DNA of 64,000 nt, taken from positions 56,226-120,225 of the forward strand of contig NZ_FONY01000016.1 of the NCBI RefSeq assembly GCF_900113045.1. Direction: 5' to 3'. The translations under genes were made by a program, and so were the position numbers. The notes below the pieces were generated by a model. The model searched no databases. It worked only from the letters and a program-made list of their open reading frames with translations, and was not told the DNA's origin. Shown one piece after another: positions 36,006 to 45,330 of this stretch. The stretch is from Thermoflexibacter ruber (GTDB lineage: Bacteria > Bacteroidota > Bacteroidia > Cytophagales > Thermoflexibacteraceae). How positions within the stretch are numbered: the first letter of the stretch is position 1; each line of letters starts with the position of its first letter.

Positions 36006-36764
36006 ATGGAAAAGCAATATTATCAAGAATATTACGAATTAGAACGAAAAAATTGGTGGTTTCGCGTAAGAAATCAAATTTTAATGGAGCGGGTAGCCAA
36101 ACTTTTAAAAGGAAAACAAAACCTTAAAATCCTCAATGTGGGGGTAGCTACAGGCTCTACCTCAGAACTTTTAACCCAATTCGGCGAGGTAGTTTCCATA
36201 GAATACGATGCAGATTGCTGTGAGTTTGCCAAAGAAAAAACAGGATTGAATATCGTGCAAGGTTCTATATTAGAATTACCCTTCGAGGACGGTAGCTACG
36301 ACTTGGTTTGTGCCTTTGATGTCATAGAACACGTAAAAGATGATATCAAGGCGGTAAGTGAACTTAAAAGGGTTTGTAAGTCAGATGGTTGGGTGGTGGT
36401 GAGTGTACCTGCTTTCATGTTTTTGTGGAGTCATCACGATGTCATCAATCACCACTATCGTCGCTACACGATGTCTATGCTCGAGGAGGTTTTTCTCAAA
36501 GAAAAAAATGGACAAATTGCTTACAAAAGCTATTTCAATTCTATTTTATTTCTACCTATTGCCTCCTTCCGTCTTGTGTCTGAGGCTATTCCTAAAAAAT
36601 GGATTAGGAAAGGAACAGGGGCAGATAATCATGTGTTTCCCCAAGAAAGTATAGTGAGTAAGTTGCTTTTTCAGATTTTTAGCATGGAAAAACCTTTGCT
36701 CAAATCAGGCATCACTTTCCCTTTTGGAGTATCTGCTATGCTTTGTTGGAAAATGCAAAAATAA
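36006..36764 (+). CDS. Class I SAM-dependent methyltransferase
   Basis: This 252-aa protein (ATG at 36006) has a Rossmann methyltransferase core: ILNVGVATGSTSELL (motif I, with GVATGS in place of the usual GCGTG), a later acidic motif VSIEYDADCC, then VQGSILELPFEDGSYDLVCAFDVIEHV. This is the layout of the Methyltransf_11/UbiE-like group. After ~165 the helical part includes YRRYTMSMLEEVF. The pattern YYELERKNWWFRVRN at the start is common in methyltransferases of glycan and lipid pathways, so a sugar or lipid substrate is possible. The next gene starts 37 bp downstream. Confidence 0.85.
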   Translation: MEKQYYQEYYELERKNWWFRVRNQILMERVAKLLKGKQNLKILNVGVATGSTSELLTQFGEVVSIEYDADCCEFAKEKTGLNIVQGSILELPFEDGSYDLVCAFDVIEHVKDDIKAVSELKRVCKSDGWVVVSVPAFMFLWSHHDVINHHYRRYTMSMLEEVFLKEKNGQIAYKSYFNSILFLPIASFRLVSEAIPKKWIRKGTGADNHVFPQESIVSKLLFQIFSMEKPLLKSGITFPFGVSAMLCWKMQK

Positions 36765-36800
36765 ATATTATCTTTGTTTGGATTAAAAAAATTAACAACT

Positions 36801-37661
36801 ATGGATTTTTCAAAAGAAGAAATCGCTCCTTTGGCGAGCATAGAAGAATGGGAACAAGACGTGCTGCAACGCTATCCTGAACCTCACAAGAGCAAAGATG
36901 AATTTCGCAACTATGAAAACCCACAAAGGGACACCGTGCGAGAGTTCTATCGCTTGAACCATACTTATCAAACTTTTGATTTTGTGCAAAGTAAAAGGGC
37001 AGAGTTTTTAAAATTTGATAAAAAAGAAATGCCTATTTGGGAGGCTTTTGACTTCCTGAATACTTTGGTAGATGACTCCGACCCCGACATAGAACTCGAC
37101 CAATGGCAACACCTACTCCAGACATCTGAGGCTATACGTGCTGACGGACACCCCGATTGGTTTGTGCTTACAGGACTTTTACACGACATGGGCAAGGTGC
37201 TTTGCTTGTTTGGCGAGCCGCAGTGGGCAGTAGTAGGCGACACTTTCCCAGTCGGTTGCAAACACTCTGACAAAATCGTTTATCCTGAGTTTTTTGAGGC
37301 AAATCCTGATACCAAACACCCTATTTACGGCACAGAATACGGTATCTACGAACCTCACTGTGGGTTGGATAGTGTTTATATGTCTTGGGGACATGATGAG
37401 TACCTTTACCAGATGGTCAAAGATTACTTGCCCGAGCCTGCCCTCTACATGATTCGCTATCACTCTTTTTATGCCCAACACCGCGAACACGCCTATGAGC
37501 ATCTGTTGAATGAGCATGACCGCGATATGTTTAAGTGGGTGAAACTCTTTAATCCGTATGACTTATATTCCAAAGCCCCCGTTCCGCCTGATACAAAGGC
37601 TCTGAAATCTTACTATGAGGATTTGTTAGCTAAATATCTGCCACCGACTTTGAAGTTTTAG
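36801..37661 (+). CDS. myo-Inositol oxygenase family protein
   Basis: This 286-aa protein closely resembles animal and plant MIOX, which open myo-inositol to D-glucuronate at a di-iron site. All six iron ligands can be placed by analogy with mouse MIOX: H104 ([10 protein letters not shown]), H128/D129 (GLLHDMGK), H198 (SWGHDEY), H221 (RYHSFY) and D254 (NPYDLYSK). The N-terminal block [24 protein letters not shown] matches too. It is soluble and cytoplasmic. ATG 36801 is chosen over an upstream TTG. No inositol or glucuronate genes are adjacent. Confidence 0.93.
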   Translation: MDFSKEEIAPLASIEEWEQDVLQRYPEPHKSKDEFRNYENPQRDTVREFYRLNHTYQTFDFVQSKRAEFLKFDKKEMPIWEAFDFLNTLVDDSDPDIELDQWQHLLQTSEAIRADGHPDWFVLTGLLHDMGKVLCLFGEPQWAVVGDTFPVGCKHSDKIVYPEFFEANPDTKHPIYGTEYGIYEPHCGLDSVYMSWGHDEYLYQMVKDYLPEPALYMIRYHSFYAQHREHAYEHLLNEHDRDMFKWVKLFNPYDLYSKAPVPPDTKALKSYYEDLLAKYLPPTLKF

Positions 37662-37703
37662 CACCAAACTACTCGCTTTTTTATTCAAACTCAAAACTAT
37701 ATT

Positions 37704-38186
37704 ATGCTTAGAAAAGCAAAATCATCAGACTTTTCCTTTGTTTACCAACTCTATATGCACCCTCAGACCAATCCTTATTTGCTCTACGAGGAGATGCCTT
37801 TAAGTGATTTTGAACCTATTTTTGAGGAATTGGTTACAGACAAAGAGGCTATTTATATTTATCAAGCTGATAATCAAGCTATGGGTATGTGCAAGCTTTT
37901 GCCTAACGAATACCGCCTCGCACATGGTATTTACTTAGGCGGGGTAGCTATCCACCCTGACTACATGGGCAAAGGACACGGAAAACAAATGATGAAAGAA
38001 ATCATAAATTATTGTGTAAATCAAGGGTTTATCAGAATAGAGCTTAGTGCAAGGATAGACAACGAAAAAGCAATCAAACTTTACGAAAGTGTAGGCTTTC
38101 AAAAAGAAGGAATCCTTAAAAAATATGGCTTCTTCCAAAAAGAAAATAAATACATAGACGAAGTTTTGATGGCTTATGTTTGTTGA
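37704..38186 (+). CDS. GNAT family N-acetyltransferase
   Basis: This 160-aa protein has the GNAT acetyl-CoA site IYLGGVAIHPDYMGKGHGKQMMKEIINY (Q/RxxGxG/A) at about 75-100, then IELSARIDNEKAIKLYESVGFQKEGIL, the usual final strand and helix. It should acetylate an amine on a small molecule or protein. It lies 42 bp after the inositol oxygenase gene on the same strand and could be co-transcribed; no functional link is obvious. Confidence 0.88.
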   Translation: MLRKAKSSDFSFVYQLYMHPQTNPYLLYEEMPLSDFEPIFEELVTDKEAIYIYQADNQAMGMCKLLPNEYRLAHGIYLGGVAIHPDYMGKGHGKQMMKEIINYCVNQGFIRIELSARIDNEKAIKLYESVGFQKEGILKKYGFFQKENKYIDEVLMAYVC

Positions 38187-38304
38187 AATAATACACAGGG
38201 CTTTACATCTTAGCGATTAGCTAATGTTAGATGTGGGCAAAATCGGAGAATATTCGTTAAACCGGTATTATCAGCGTTCCAATATTAATGAAAAATAGAA
38301 AAAC

Positions 38305-38973
38305 ATGAAAAAAATCACCTTTTCTTTTATCCTGTTATGCTTTATGTATTCATGGGCTTTGGCGCAACCAGAGCAGCCCTTGAAAATTGCTAAACTTAAA
38401 TACAACGGCGGCGGCGATTGGTATGCCAACAAAACTTCCTTGCCCAATCTGATTAGTTTTTGCCGTAAAAACCTCAATATCAACTTAGCTCCAGAAGAAG
38501 AAATCGTAGAAGTAGGTAGCCCAGAGTTGTTTTCCTATCCTTTTGTTCACATGACAGGGCATGGCAATGTAGTTTTTTCAGAGGCAGAAGCGAAAAATTT
38601 ACGTAATTACCTCATTGCAGGAGGCTTCTTGCATATTGACGACAACTACGGCTTGGACAAGTTCATCAGAATTGAACTTAAAAAAGTTTTCCCTGAATTA
38701 GAATTGGTAGAACTACCTTATAACCACCCTATTTATCATCAGAAATATAAGTTTCCTAACGGACTACCCAAAGTGCATGAGCATGACGGCAAATCGCCGC
38801 AAGGTTTTGGCTTGATTTACCAAGGACGATTGGTTTGCTTTTATACTTATGAATGTGATTTGGGCAACGGCTGGGAAGACCAAGTGATTTACAATGACCC
38901 TGAGGAAGTACGCCAAGAAGCCCTCAAAATGGGGGCAAATATCATTGCTTTTGCTTTTACACAAAACCAATAA
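38305..38973 (+). CDS. Secreted DUF4159 domain protein
   Basis: This 222-aa protein has a signal peptide (ITFSFILLCFMYSWALAQ). The remainder is DUF4159: KIAKLKYNGGGDWYANKTSLPNL, FVHMTGHGNVVFSEAEAKNLRNYL, GGFLHIDDNYGLDKFIRIELKKVFP, DEHGKSPQGFGL-like and YNDPEEVRQEALKMGANII. The fold is glutamine amidotransferase-like, without a catalytic cysteine I can see. Members are often near MoxR/VWA clusters in Bacteroidota; here it stands alone. Function is unassigned. Confidence 0.85.
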   Translation: MKKITFSFILLCFMYSWALAQPEQPLKIAKLKYNGGGDWYANKTSLPNLISFCRKNLNINLAPEEEIVEVGSPELFSYPFVHMTGHGNVVFSEAEAKNLRNYLIAGGFLHIDDNYGLDKFIRIELKKVFPELELVELPYNHPIYHQKYKFPNGLPKVHEHDGKSPQGFGLIYQGRLVCFYTYECDLGNGWEDQVIYNDPEEVRQEALKMGANIIAFAFTQNQ

Positions 38974-39004
38974 AAAATAGCTTGCTTAAAATTAAGCAAT
39001 TAAT

Positions 39005-39036
39005 TTTGAAAAGTAGCATTTGATTTTGCAACTTTG
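39005..39036 (+). promoter_or_regulatory. Candidate promoter of the DUF3098 gene
   Basis: TTTG (39005-39008), a 20-nt spacer and CAACTTTG (39029-39036), one mismatch. The box overlaps a TTG that could be mistaken for a start at 39034, and so supports ATG 39073, about 33 nt after the predicted start. Confidence 0.45.
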
Positions 39037-39072
39037 CAGGAATTTTTTATCCATATAACTATTGTATATCCG

Positions 39073-39354
39073 ATGAGTGCAAAAACCGTTAAGCCTACAA
39101 GCAAAAGTAGCACGAAAAAAACAACAGGGGAAAATAAACCTCAGCAACTACCTAATTTTGCTTTTGATAGAGAAAACTACCGATTGATGCTCATAGGCAT
39201 TGGTATCATATTGTTAGGTTTTGTAGTAATGTCTTTGGACAAAGAACCTCATGGCTTTGGCTTTTTAGGACTTACTTTAGGACCTATCATTGTGGTTTTA
39301 GGTTTTTTCTTTCAGTTTTTTGCTATTTTTTATAAAAAGAAACCACAAGAATAA
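39073..39354 (+). CDS. DUF3098 membrane protein
   Basis: This 93-aa protein (ATG at 39073, MSAKTVKPTSK) has a basic/Ser/Thr N-terminal tail followed by FAFDRENYRLMLIGIGIILLGFVVMSLD and a second helix (GLTLGPIIVVLGFFFQFFAIF), the DUF3098 pattern. In many Bacteroidota it sits between ftsX-like and uppP genes; here those partners are not adjacent. It is an inner-membrane protein of unknown role. Confidence 0.85.
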   Translation: MSAKTVKPTSKSSTKKTTGENKPQQLPNFAFDRENYRLMLIGIGIILLGFVVMSLDKEPHGFGFLGLTLGPIIVVLGFFFQFFAIFYKKKPQE

Positions 39355-39498
39355 AAGAGATTCATGTTTATGCTTGCTTCTGCGGCGTGTTCGCTACCGT
39401 AAAGCAAAAACCAAACTTAGATAATATTATAATTCCTACATAGACTAAGAAAAAATAAAAATTATAACTGATAACTCAAAATTCATAATTCATAGAAT

Positions 39499-40773
39499 AT
39501 GTCATATTTATTCACTTCGGAATCCGTATCAGAGGGACACCCAGACAAGGTAGCAGACCAAATTTCCGATGCTATATTAGATGCAATGCTTACCCAAGAC
39601 CCCGACTCTCGCGTAGCTTGCGAAACCTTAGTAACCACAGGCTTAGTAACCTTAGCGGGAGAAATCACTACGAAAGCGTATGTAGAAATTCCTGACGTAG
39701 TGCGTGAAACTATTAGGCGAATCGGTTACACCAGCGATTTGTATAGATTTGATGCTGAGTCTTGTGGGGTAGTGGTAGCACTGCACAGCCAATCCCCCGA
39801 CATTGCCAGAGGCGTAGATGAATCCGCAGGGAAAGAGCAAGGAGCAGGAGACCAAGGCATGATGTTTGGCTATGCGAATAGGGAAACGCCTGAATTGATG
39901 CCTATGGCTTTAGCTTTTTCACATCGCATAGTGAAAGAATTAGCTACTATTCGCAAAAATACCCCTGAGTTGATGCCTTACCTCCGCCCTGACGCTAAGG
40001 CTCAAGTAACCATAGAATATGACGATAATCACAAACCACTTAGAGTACATACCATTGTCGTTTCTACTCAGCACGATGAGTTTGACACAGATGAGAAAAT
40101 GTTGGCAAGGATTGCAGAAGACGTAAAGAAAATCGTTATTCCAAGAGTAGTCCCTGCTGAGTTGTTAGACGCTAATACTATTTACCATATCAACCCCACA
40201 GGCAAGTTTGTTATTGGGGGACCGCATGGCGACTCGGGTCTGACAGGAAGAAAAATCATCGTAGATACTTACGGAGGCAAAGGAGCGCATGGAGGTGGTG
40301 CTTTCTCTGGCAAAGACCCCTCCAAAGTAGATAGAAGTGCGGCTTATGCGGCACGCCATATTGCTAAAAATATGGTAGCAGCAGGAGTAGCCGATGAAGT
40401 ATTGGTACAAGTAGCGTATGCAATTGGTGTAGCCAAACCTGTTTCCTTGAATATCAATACCTACGGCACAGCCAAAGTAAACCTCAAAGACAGCGAAATA
40501 GCAAAAATCATAGAAGGCTTGTTTGATATGCGTCCTAAGGCAATCGTAGAGCGTTTAGGTCTGAAGAATCCTATTTACTCACCTACTGCTGCTTATGGAC
40601 ACGTAGGGCGTGAGCCATATACCCAAGAGGTCGAGCTTTTCCGCGTAGAAGTCAAAGAAAATAACGGCACTAAAGAGGAAATTCGCCGTAGAGAAAAACG
40701 ACAAATCGAGTTTTTCACTTGGGAAAAATTAGACTATGTAGAAAAAATTAAGGCGGCCTTTAATTTACTGTAA
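39499..40773 (+). CDS. metK: S-adenosylmethionine synthetase
   Basis: This 424-aa protein makes SAM from methionine and ATP. The family blocks are clear: [32 protein letters not shown] (the GxGDQGxMFGYA hexapeptide signature), [22 protein letters not shown] and [19 protein letters not shown]. The length is normal, with the usual extension ([19 protein letters not shown]) seen in Bacteroidota. The 144 bp upstream hold no SAM riboswitch that I recognise. Confidence 0.97.
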   Translation: MSYLFTSESVSEGHPDKVADQISDAILDAMLTQDPDSRVACETLVTTGLVTLAGEITTKAYVEIPDVVRETIRRIGYTSDLYRFDAESCGVVVALHSQSPDIARGVDESAGKEQGAGDQGMMFGYANRETPELMPMALAFSHRIVKELATIRKNTPELMPYLRPDAKAQVTIEYDDNHKPLRVHTIVVSTQHDEFDTDEKMLARIAEDVKKIVIPRVVPAELLDANTIYHINPTGKFVIGGPHGDSGLTGRKIIVDTYGGKGAHGGGAFSGKDPSKVDRSAAYAARHIAKNMVAAGVADEVLVQVAYAIGVAKPVSLNINTYGTAKVNLKDSEIAKIIEGLFDMRPKAIVERLGLKNPIYSPTAAYGHVGREPYTQEVELFRVEVKENNGTKEEIRRREKRQIEFFTWEKLDYVEKIKAAFNLL

Positions 40774-40798
40774 ATACGCAGTCTTATGTAAAAATTAT

Positions 40799-40838
40799 AA
40801 AACTCTACCTCACATATTGGCTGTATAGGTAGAGTTTT
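40799..40838 (+). terminator. Terminator after metK
   Basis: A perfect 12-bp stem (40799-40810 with 40827-40838) around a 16-nt loop, with only four to five Ts after the stem. Likely but not the strongest. Confidence 0.7.
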
Positions 40839-40917
40839 TATGTATTTATACTTAATAAAAGATTTTTTAATCCTTTTCAAAAGAATTATTCTAATATGTG
40901 CTTTTTTTGTATTTTTA

Positions 40918-40948
40918 TTTGAATTTACAAAGGTTTAGCTTAAATTTG
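40918..40948 (+). promoter_or_regulatory. Promoter of the adenylate cyclase gene
   Basis: TTTG (40918-40921), a 19-nt spacer and a perfect TAAATTTG (40941-40948): the best match to the Bacteroidota consensus in the window. The predicted start near 40952 leaves a ~30-nt leader before the ATG at 40982. Confidence 0.7.
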
Positions 40949-40981
40949 GAAGAACGGCTGATTTTTACATGAACCAATCAA

Positions 40982-42661
40982 ATGCAAAATATTTATTCTA
41001 CATTTGCTAAAACGTACTTTTGTTGTCTTTTTTACTTACTGATAACTTCTGCATCTTGTTTTGCACAAGATGAAGCAAGTGCCAGATTAGAGGCTATGGT
41101 TCAGCGTGGAGAGAGTAAAAATGCAGTAAATGAAGCCCTCAGGATAGCCAAATCTTTGCATGAACAAAGACAAGACCACAATGCACTTACCTATTATTTG
41201 AAAGCAGTTGAGATAGCAGAAAAATCAAACGACTTGGCTTTACGAGCAAAGGCTCATGAAGAATTGGGCGATGCCTATTATAGGTTGAATGATGCAGATA
41301 AAGCCATTAGAAATTTTAATGCCGCCGCTCAGTATTATGCCAGTGTAGGAGCAGTCCAAGCACAGACCTTCGTCATTAATCGCATAGGTTATACTGAAAA
41401 AAATAAGAAAGGAAATATAGATGCAGCTATTGCACACTTCAAAAGGTCTTTGCAAATAGCACAACAAAACAACATATTTGCCTCACAACTTAAAAGCTAT
41501 GAATTGTTAGCCTCTGCTTATGATGAGAAAAAAGACTCTTACAATGCCCAAGTATATCGCAAATCTTATGACCAACTAAAAAATACCCCCAACTCGGATA
41601 AGATAGACAAGTACGAGTCAGAGCTCCAAGCCACTAAGCAGCAATTAGAGCAGATAAGAGCGTCCAATGAAACACAAAAAAGAGAACTCCAATACAAAAT
41701 TCAAAATATAGAAAAAGAAAAAAATAAACTTAATATAGAACTTACTTTACAAGCCGACTCCTTAGAAAGGGCGAATTATGAGGCTAAAATGGCAGAAGCA
41801 AGAGCCGTAGCTGTAGCTGAGGAGAAAAAACGCACACAAACACAATTATATTTTTCCTTAGGGGGTATAGTACTTTTGCTGGTATTCTCTGTATTTTTAT
41901 TCTCTTTATATAGAAGTAGAAATATTGCTAATAAAAAATTGGCAGAGCAACATATCCAACTCAAAAAGCAAGCAGAAGAATTGGAAAGAAAAGGAAAAGA
42001 ATTGCAAAAAGAAAAAGAAAAATCAGAGCGACTTTTGCTCAATATCCTTCCTGCCAAAGTAGCTGAAGAACTCAAAGAAAATAACTACGCCGCACCGAGA
42101 TATTACGAAATGGTAACTGTATTATTTACAGACTTCAAAGGATTTACAAGTATCGCAGAGAAAATGACCCCAGACCAAATCGTCAAAGAACTAAATATGA
42201 TTTTCAGTGAGTTTGACCGCATTTGTAAAGAATACCGATTAGAAAAAATCAAAACCATAGGTGATGCCTACATGTGCGCAGGAGGAATCCCTGAGCCGAA
42301 CACTACTAACCACATAGATGCGGTGAATGCAGCAATGGAAATGCAAAACTATATGAGAGTATTGGCAGAAAAGAGGCAGGCTGCTGGAGAGCATTATTTT
42401 GAACTTCGTTTGGGGATTAATACAGGACCTATTGTAGCAGGGGTAGTCGGTGAGTCCAAATTTGCTTATGATATATGGGGCGATACGGTTAATCTGGCGA
42501 GCCGCATGGAATCAGGAGGCGAGCCAGGTCGCGTAAATATCTCAGGAAATACTTATGAACTTGTCAAAGATTACTTTGATTGCACTTACCGAGGCAAAAT
42601 CAATGTCAAAAATAAGGGAGACGTAGATATGTACTTTGTCAATTATAAAAAATGGTGGTAG
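40982..42661 (+). CDS. TPR-sensor class III adenylate cyclase
   Basis: This 559-aa membrane protein has a signal sequence (FYLLITSASCFAQ). TPR-like repeats follow (about 40-200; ALTYYLKAVEIAEKSNDL, AYYRLNDADKAIRNF), then a coiled coil (205-285), one membrane helix (about 289-310), a second coiled coil and a cyclase domain (375-555). Metal ligands are D384 (FTDFKGF) and D428 (TIGDAYM); K424 and D497 (YDIWGD) are the adenine-selecting pair, so cAMP is the expected product. Sensing should be by protein-protein contact in the periplasm, passed through the coil. It has its own promoter. Confidence 0.92.
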   Translation: MQNIYSTFAKTYFCCLFYLLITSASCFAQDEASARLEAMVQRGESKNAVNEALRIAKSLHEQRQDHNALTYYLKAVEIAEKSNDLALRAKAHEELGDAYYRLNDADKAIRNFNAAAQYYASVGAVQAQTFVINRIGYTEKNKKGNIDAAIAHFKRSLQIAQQNNIFASQLKSYELLASAYDEKKDSYNAQVYRKSYDQLKNTPNSDKIDKYESELQATKQQLEQIRASNETQKRELQYKIQNIEKEKNKLNIELTLQADSLERANYEAKMAEARAVAVAEEKKRTQTQLYFSLGGIVLLLVFSVFLFSLYRSRNIANKKLAEQHIQLKKQAEELERKGKELQKEKEKSERLLLNILPAKVAEELKENNYAAPRYYEMVTVLFTDFKGFTSIAEKMTPDQIVKELNMIFSEFDRICKEYRLEKIKTIGDAYMCAGGIPEPNTTNHIDAVNAAMEMQNYMRVLAEKRQAAGEHYFELRLGINTGPIVAGVVGESKFAYDIWGDTVNLASRMESGGEPGRVNISGNTYELVKDYFDCTYRGKINVKNKGDVDMYFVNYKKWW

Positions 42662-42716
42662 TGATTCTCCTTTTTAGCTTATCTTTCTCAATTGTTGTTT
42701 ATCTGCGAATTCTATT

Positions 42717-44081
42717 ATGCACCAAGACACTATTATTGCCTTAGCTACTGCACAAGGAATTGGCGCAATCTCAGTCATTCGCCTTTCAGGAAAACAGGCT
42801 ATCAAAGCCGTAAATCAAGTTTTCCATGGCAAAGATTTGGAAAAACAACCAACTCATACACTTCATTTTGGCACAATTAGGGACGGCAATGAAATCATAG
42901 ATGAGGTAGTGGTTTCACTTTTTGTCGAACCCAAGTCTTTTACAGGGGAGAATGTGGTAGAGATTTCTTGTCATGGCTCACCTTATATTGTTAAAAGAGT
43001 TTTGCAACTATTTATTAATCAAGGTGTAAGACTTGCTAAAGCAGGAGAGTTTACGCAAAGGGCATTTTTAAATGGAAAATTTGACTTAGCTCAGGCAGAA
43101 GCAGTAGCTGACCTCATTGCCGCAGATTCTGAAGCGGCTCATAGGGCGGCAATGTATCAAATGCGGGGTGGTTTTTCTCAAAAAATCAAAGAATTGAGAG
43201 AAAAATTGATACATTTTGCTTCTTTGATAGAGTTGGAATTGGACTTTGGAGAGGAAGATGTGGAGTTTGCAGATAGAGAGGATTTAAGAGTTTTAGTAAA
43301 GGAAATACTTGCAGTCATTCAAGCACTTATTCAGTCTTTTAGCTTAGGTAATGTAATCAAAAATGGTGTGCCTACGGTCATTGCAGGCAAGCCCAACGCA
43401 GGCAAATCTACACTACTGAATGCACTTTTGAACGAAGAGAGGGCGATTGTTTCTGAAATAGCAGGGACGACCAGAGATGTGATAGAGGACGAAATCGTGA
43501 TAGAAGGCATGGTTTTTCGCTTTATAGACACAGCAGGTCTCAGAGAAACCGAAGACAAAATAGAAAAAATAGGCGTACAGAGAAGTTATGAAAAAATCAA
43601 ATCTGCTTCACTTTTGCTTTATGTATTTGACTTGACTGAGATAAAAACTCCCCAAGACTATGAGCAGGAGTTAGCTGATGCTCAGTACTTTGGCATACCT
43701 TATATCATGGTAGGGAACAAGGTAGAATATGCTTCAGATATGGTTTGGAGTACACTTTCCTCCTATCCAGAAGTAGAACTTATTTCTGCCAAAAACAAAG
43801 AAGGCTTAGAAAACCTCAAACAGCACATTTTGAAAATCGTACAAGGAGAAAACTTCTCTACAGGAGATACCTTCATTACCAATGCCCGACACTACGAAAG
43901 CCTCTTACAAACAAAAAATGCTCTGGACAATGTGCTTGCGGGATTAAACCGCGGTGTTACAGGCGATTTCTTGGCAATGGACATCAGGCAAGCGCTCTAT
44001 CATTTAGGAGAAATTACAGGGCAGATTACAACTGATGACTTATTAGCAAATATTTTTTCCAAGTTCTGTATAGGAAAGTGA
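42717..44081 (+). CDS. mnmE: tRNA modification GTPase MnmE
   Basis: This 454-aa protein works with MnmG to modify U34 of certain tRNAs. An N-terminal folate-binding domain (ATAQGIGAISVIRLSG) and helical domain surround the G domain: G1 GKPNAGKS near 224-231, G3 DTAGLRET, and G4 NKVE in MVGNKVEYA. The C-terminus ends FCIGK, the invariant Cys-containing tail. The length is normal. It starts 55 bp after the cyclase gene without an obvious promoter pair of its own. Confidence 0.97.
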   Translation: MHQDTIIALATAQGIGAISVIRLSGKQAIKAVNQVFHGKDLEKQPTHTLHFGTIRDGNEIIDEVVVSLFVEPKSFTGENVVEISCHGSPYIVKRVLQLFINQGVRLAKAGEFTQRAFLNGKFDLAQAEAVADLIAADSEAAHRAAMYQMRGGFSQKIKELREKLIHFASLIELELDFGEEDVEFADREDLRVLVKEILAVIQALIQSFSLGNVIKNGVPTVIAGKPNAGKSTLLNALLNEERAIVSEIAGTTRDVIEDEIVIEGMVFRFIDTAGLRETEDKIEKIGVQRSYEKIKSASLLLYVFDLTEIKTPQDYEQELADAQYFGIPYIMVGNKVEYASDMVWSTLSSYPEVELISAKNKEGLENLKQHILKIVQGENFSTGDTFITNARHYESLLQTKNALDNVLAGLNRGVTGDFLAMDIRQALYHLGEITGQITTDDLLANIFSKFCIGK

Positions 44082-44265
44082 AGTAACTTTTTATCGATAA
44101 ACGATTGATTTTAAAACCAAAATGCGAGCCTACAAAATATTTATTTTTACAAGTCAGTTTATTACCAAAACTATTTCTCTTTTATATTTGTAAGTAGGTT
44201 TGAAATTTGTTTGAAACCTAATCATCTTTTGCATACTTTTTTAACAAACTTAACTGACAAAGGAC

Positions 44266-45222
44266 TTGAAAGTAACAGAGCATTTAAAAAACAATCAAGG
44301 CAAAACACTTTTTTCTATTGAAATATTGCCGCCTCTAAAGGGAGAAAGTATCCAAAATATATTTGCGGCAGTAGATACGCTAATGGAATTTAAACCTGTA
44401 TTTATTGACGTTACCTATCATCGTGAGGAGTACGTCTATCGCGAAATACAAAATGGTTTATTAAAAAAGGAATTGACCCGAAAGCGTCCGGGAACGGTAG
44501 CTATCTGTGCCGCTTTGATGAACAGATACAAGGTAGAAACTGTACCTCATATCATTTGTGGTGGTTTTTCCAGAGAAGAAACAGAAAATGCTTTGATAGA
44601 TTTACATTTCTTAGGTATAGACAACGTATTGGTTTTGAGAGGGGACCCTGTGAAGTCAGAGGGAGTATTTGTGGCACATGCTGAGGGAAATAGATATGCC
44701 TCAGAACTGCTCCAACAAGTAATAAACATGAATCAGGGGAAATACTTAGACCCTCATTTGCAAAATCCAGTCCCTACGAACTTTTGTATAGGAGTAGCCG
44801 CCTATCCAGAAAAGCACTTCGAGGCACCCAACCTTTCTACAGACATGAAGTACCTGAAAATGAAGATAGACATGGGGGCAGATTATGTAGTTACGCAAAT
44901 GTTTTTTGACAATCAGGTGTATTTTGATTTTGTTAAGAAATGTAGAGAAATAGGCATTGATGCACCGATTATTCCCGGATTAAAACCTCTTACTACCAAA
45001 GCACAACTCTCTGCCCTCCCAAGAGCTTTTCATATAGACATGCCCGATGATTTGGTCAAAGCAGTAGAGCAATGCAAAGACAACGAATCCATCAAACAAG
45101 TAGGGATAGAATGGTGCATACAGCAGTCTAAAGAACTCATTTCTTTTGGTGTTCCTTGTTTACACTATTACACCATGAGTAAATCTACGGCTATCAAAGA
45201 AGTAGCTCAGGCTGTATTTTAA
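44266..45222 (+). CDS. metF: Methylenetetrahydrofolate reductase
   Basis: This 318-aa TIM-barrel flavoenzyme reduces 5,10-methylene-THF to 5-methyl-THF for methionine synthesis. It opens VTEHLKNNQGKTLFSIEILPPL and includes DVTYHREEYVYREI, LVLRGDPVKSEG, FCIGVAAYPEKHFEAP and DYVVTQMFFDNQVYFDFV, standard MetF blocks. The start codon is TTG at 44266, the position that matches orthologues; I see no ATG alternative. It and metK share the methionine/SAM pathway but are 3.5 kb apart, with the cyclase and mnmE between. No riboswitch is evident upstream. Confidence 0.95.
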   Translation: MKVTEHLKNNQGKTLFSIEILPPLKGESIQNIFAAVDTLMEFKPVFIDVTYHREEYVYREIQNGLLKKELTRKRPGTVAICAALMNRYKVETVPHIICGGFSREETENALIDLHFLGIDNVLVLRGDPVKSEGVFVAHAEGNRYASELLQQVINMNQGKYLDPHLQNPVPTNFCIGVAAYPEKHFEAPNLSTDMKYLKMKIDMGADYVVTQMFFDNQVYFDFVKKCREIGIDAPIIPGLKPLTTKAQLSALPRAFHIDMPDDLVKAVEQCKDNESIKQVGIEWCIQQSKELISFGVPCLHYYTMSKSTAIKEVAQAVF

Positions 45223-45330
45223 AATAAAGATATACTTTGCGTAGAAAATATTTTTACTTTTAATAGCTAAGCCGACAAAATTTTTGAACTTTACCGCTTT
45301 TAAAAATTTACATCAAATAGTGAAAGTAAT

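Noticed and set aside
36774..36800. TTG start upstream of the inositol oxygenase ATG
   Set aside because: The added residues (MFGLKKLTT) are not like the family N-terminus, and the ATG at 36801 opens directly into a typical sequence.
38200..38235. Possible hairpin (ACATCT...AGATGT with TAGC/GCTA) upstream of the DUF4159 gene
   Set aside because: The arms are short and offset and there is no T-run, so neither a terminator nor an RNA gene is supported.
39034..39072. TTG start for the DUF3098 gene giving a 106-aa protein
   Set aside because: The codon overlaps the predicted -7 box, so the mRNA probably begins after it; ATG 39073 fits the family length.
39355..39498. SAM riboswitch before metK, also looked for at 44082-44265 before metF
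   Set aside because: No conserved SAM-I, SAM-II or related core and no terminator/antiterminator pair. At 44197-44220 there is only a 6-bp AGGTTT/AAACCT inverted repeat.
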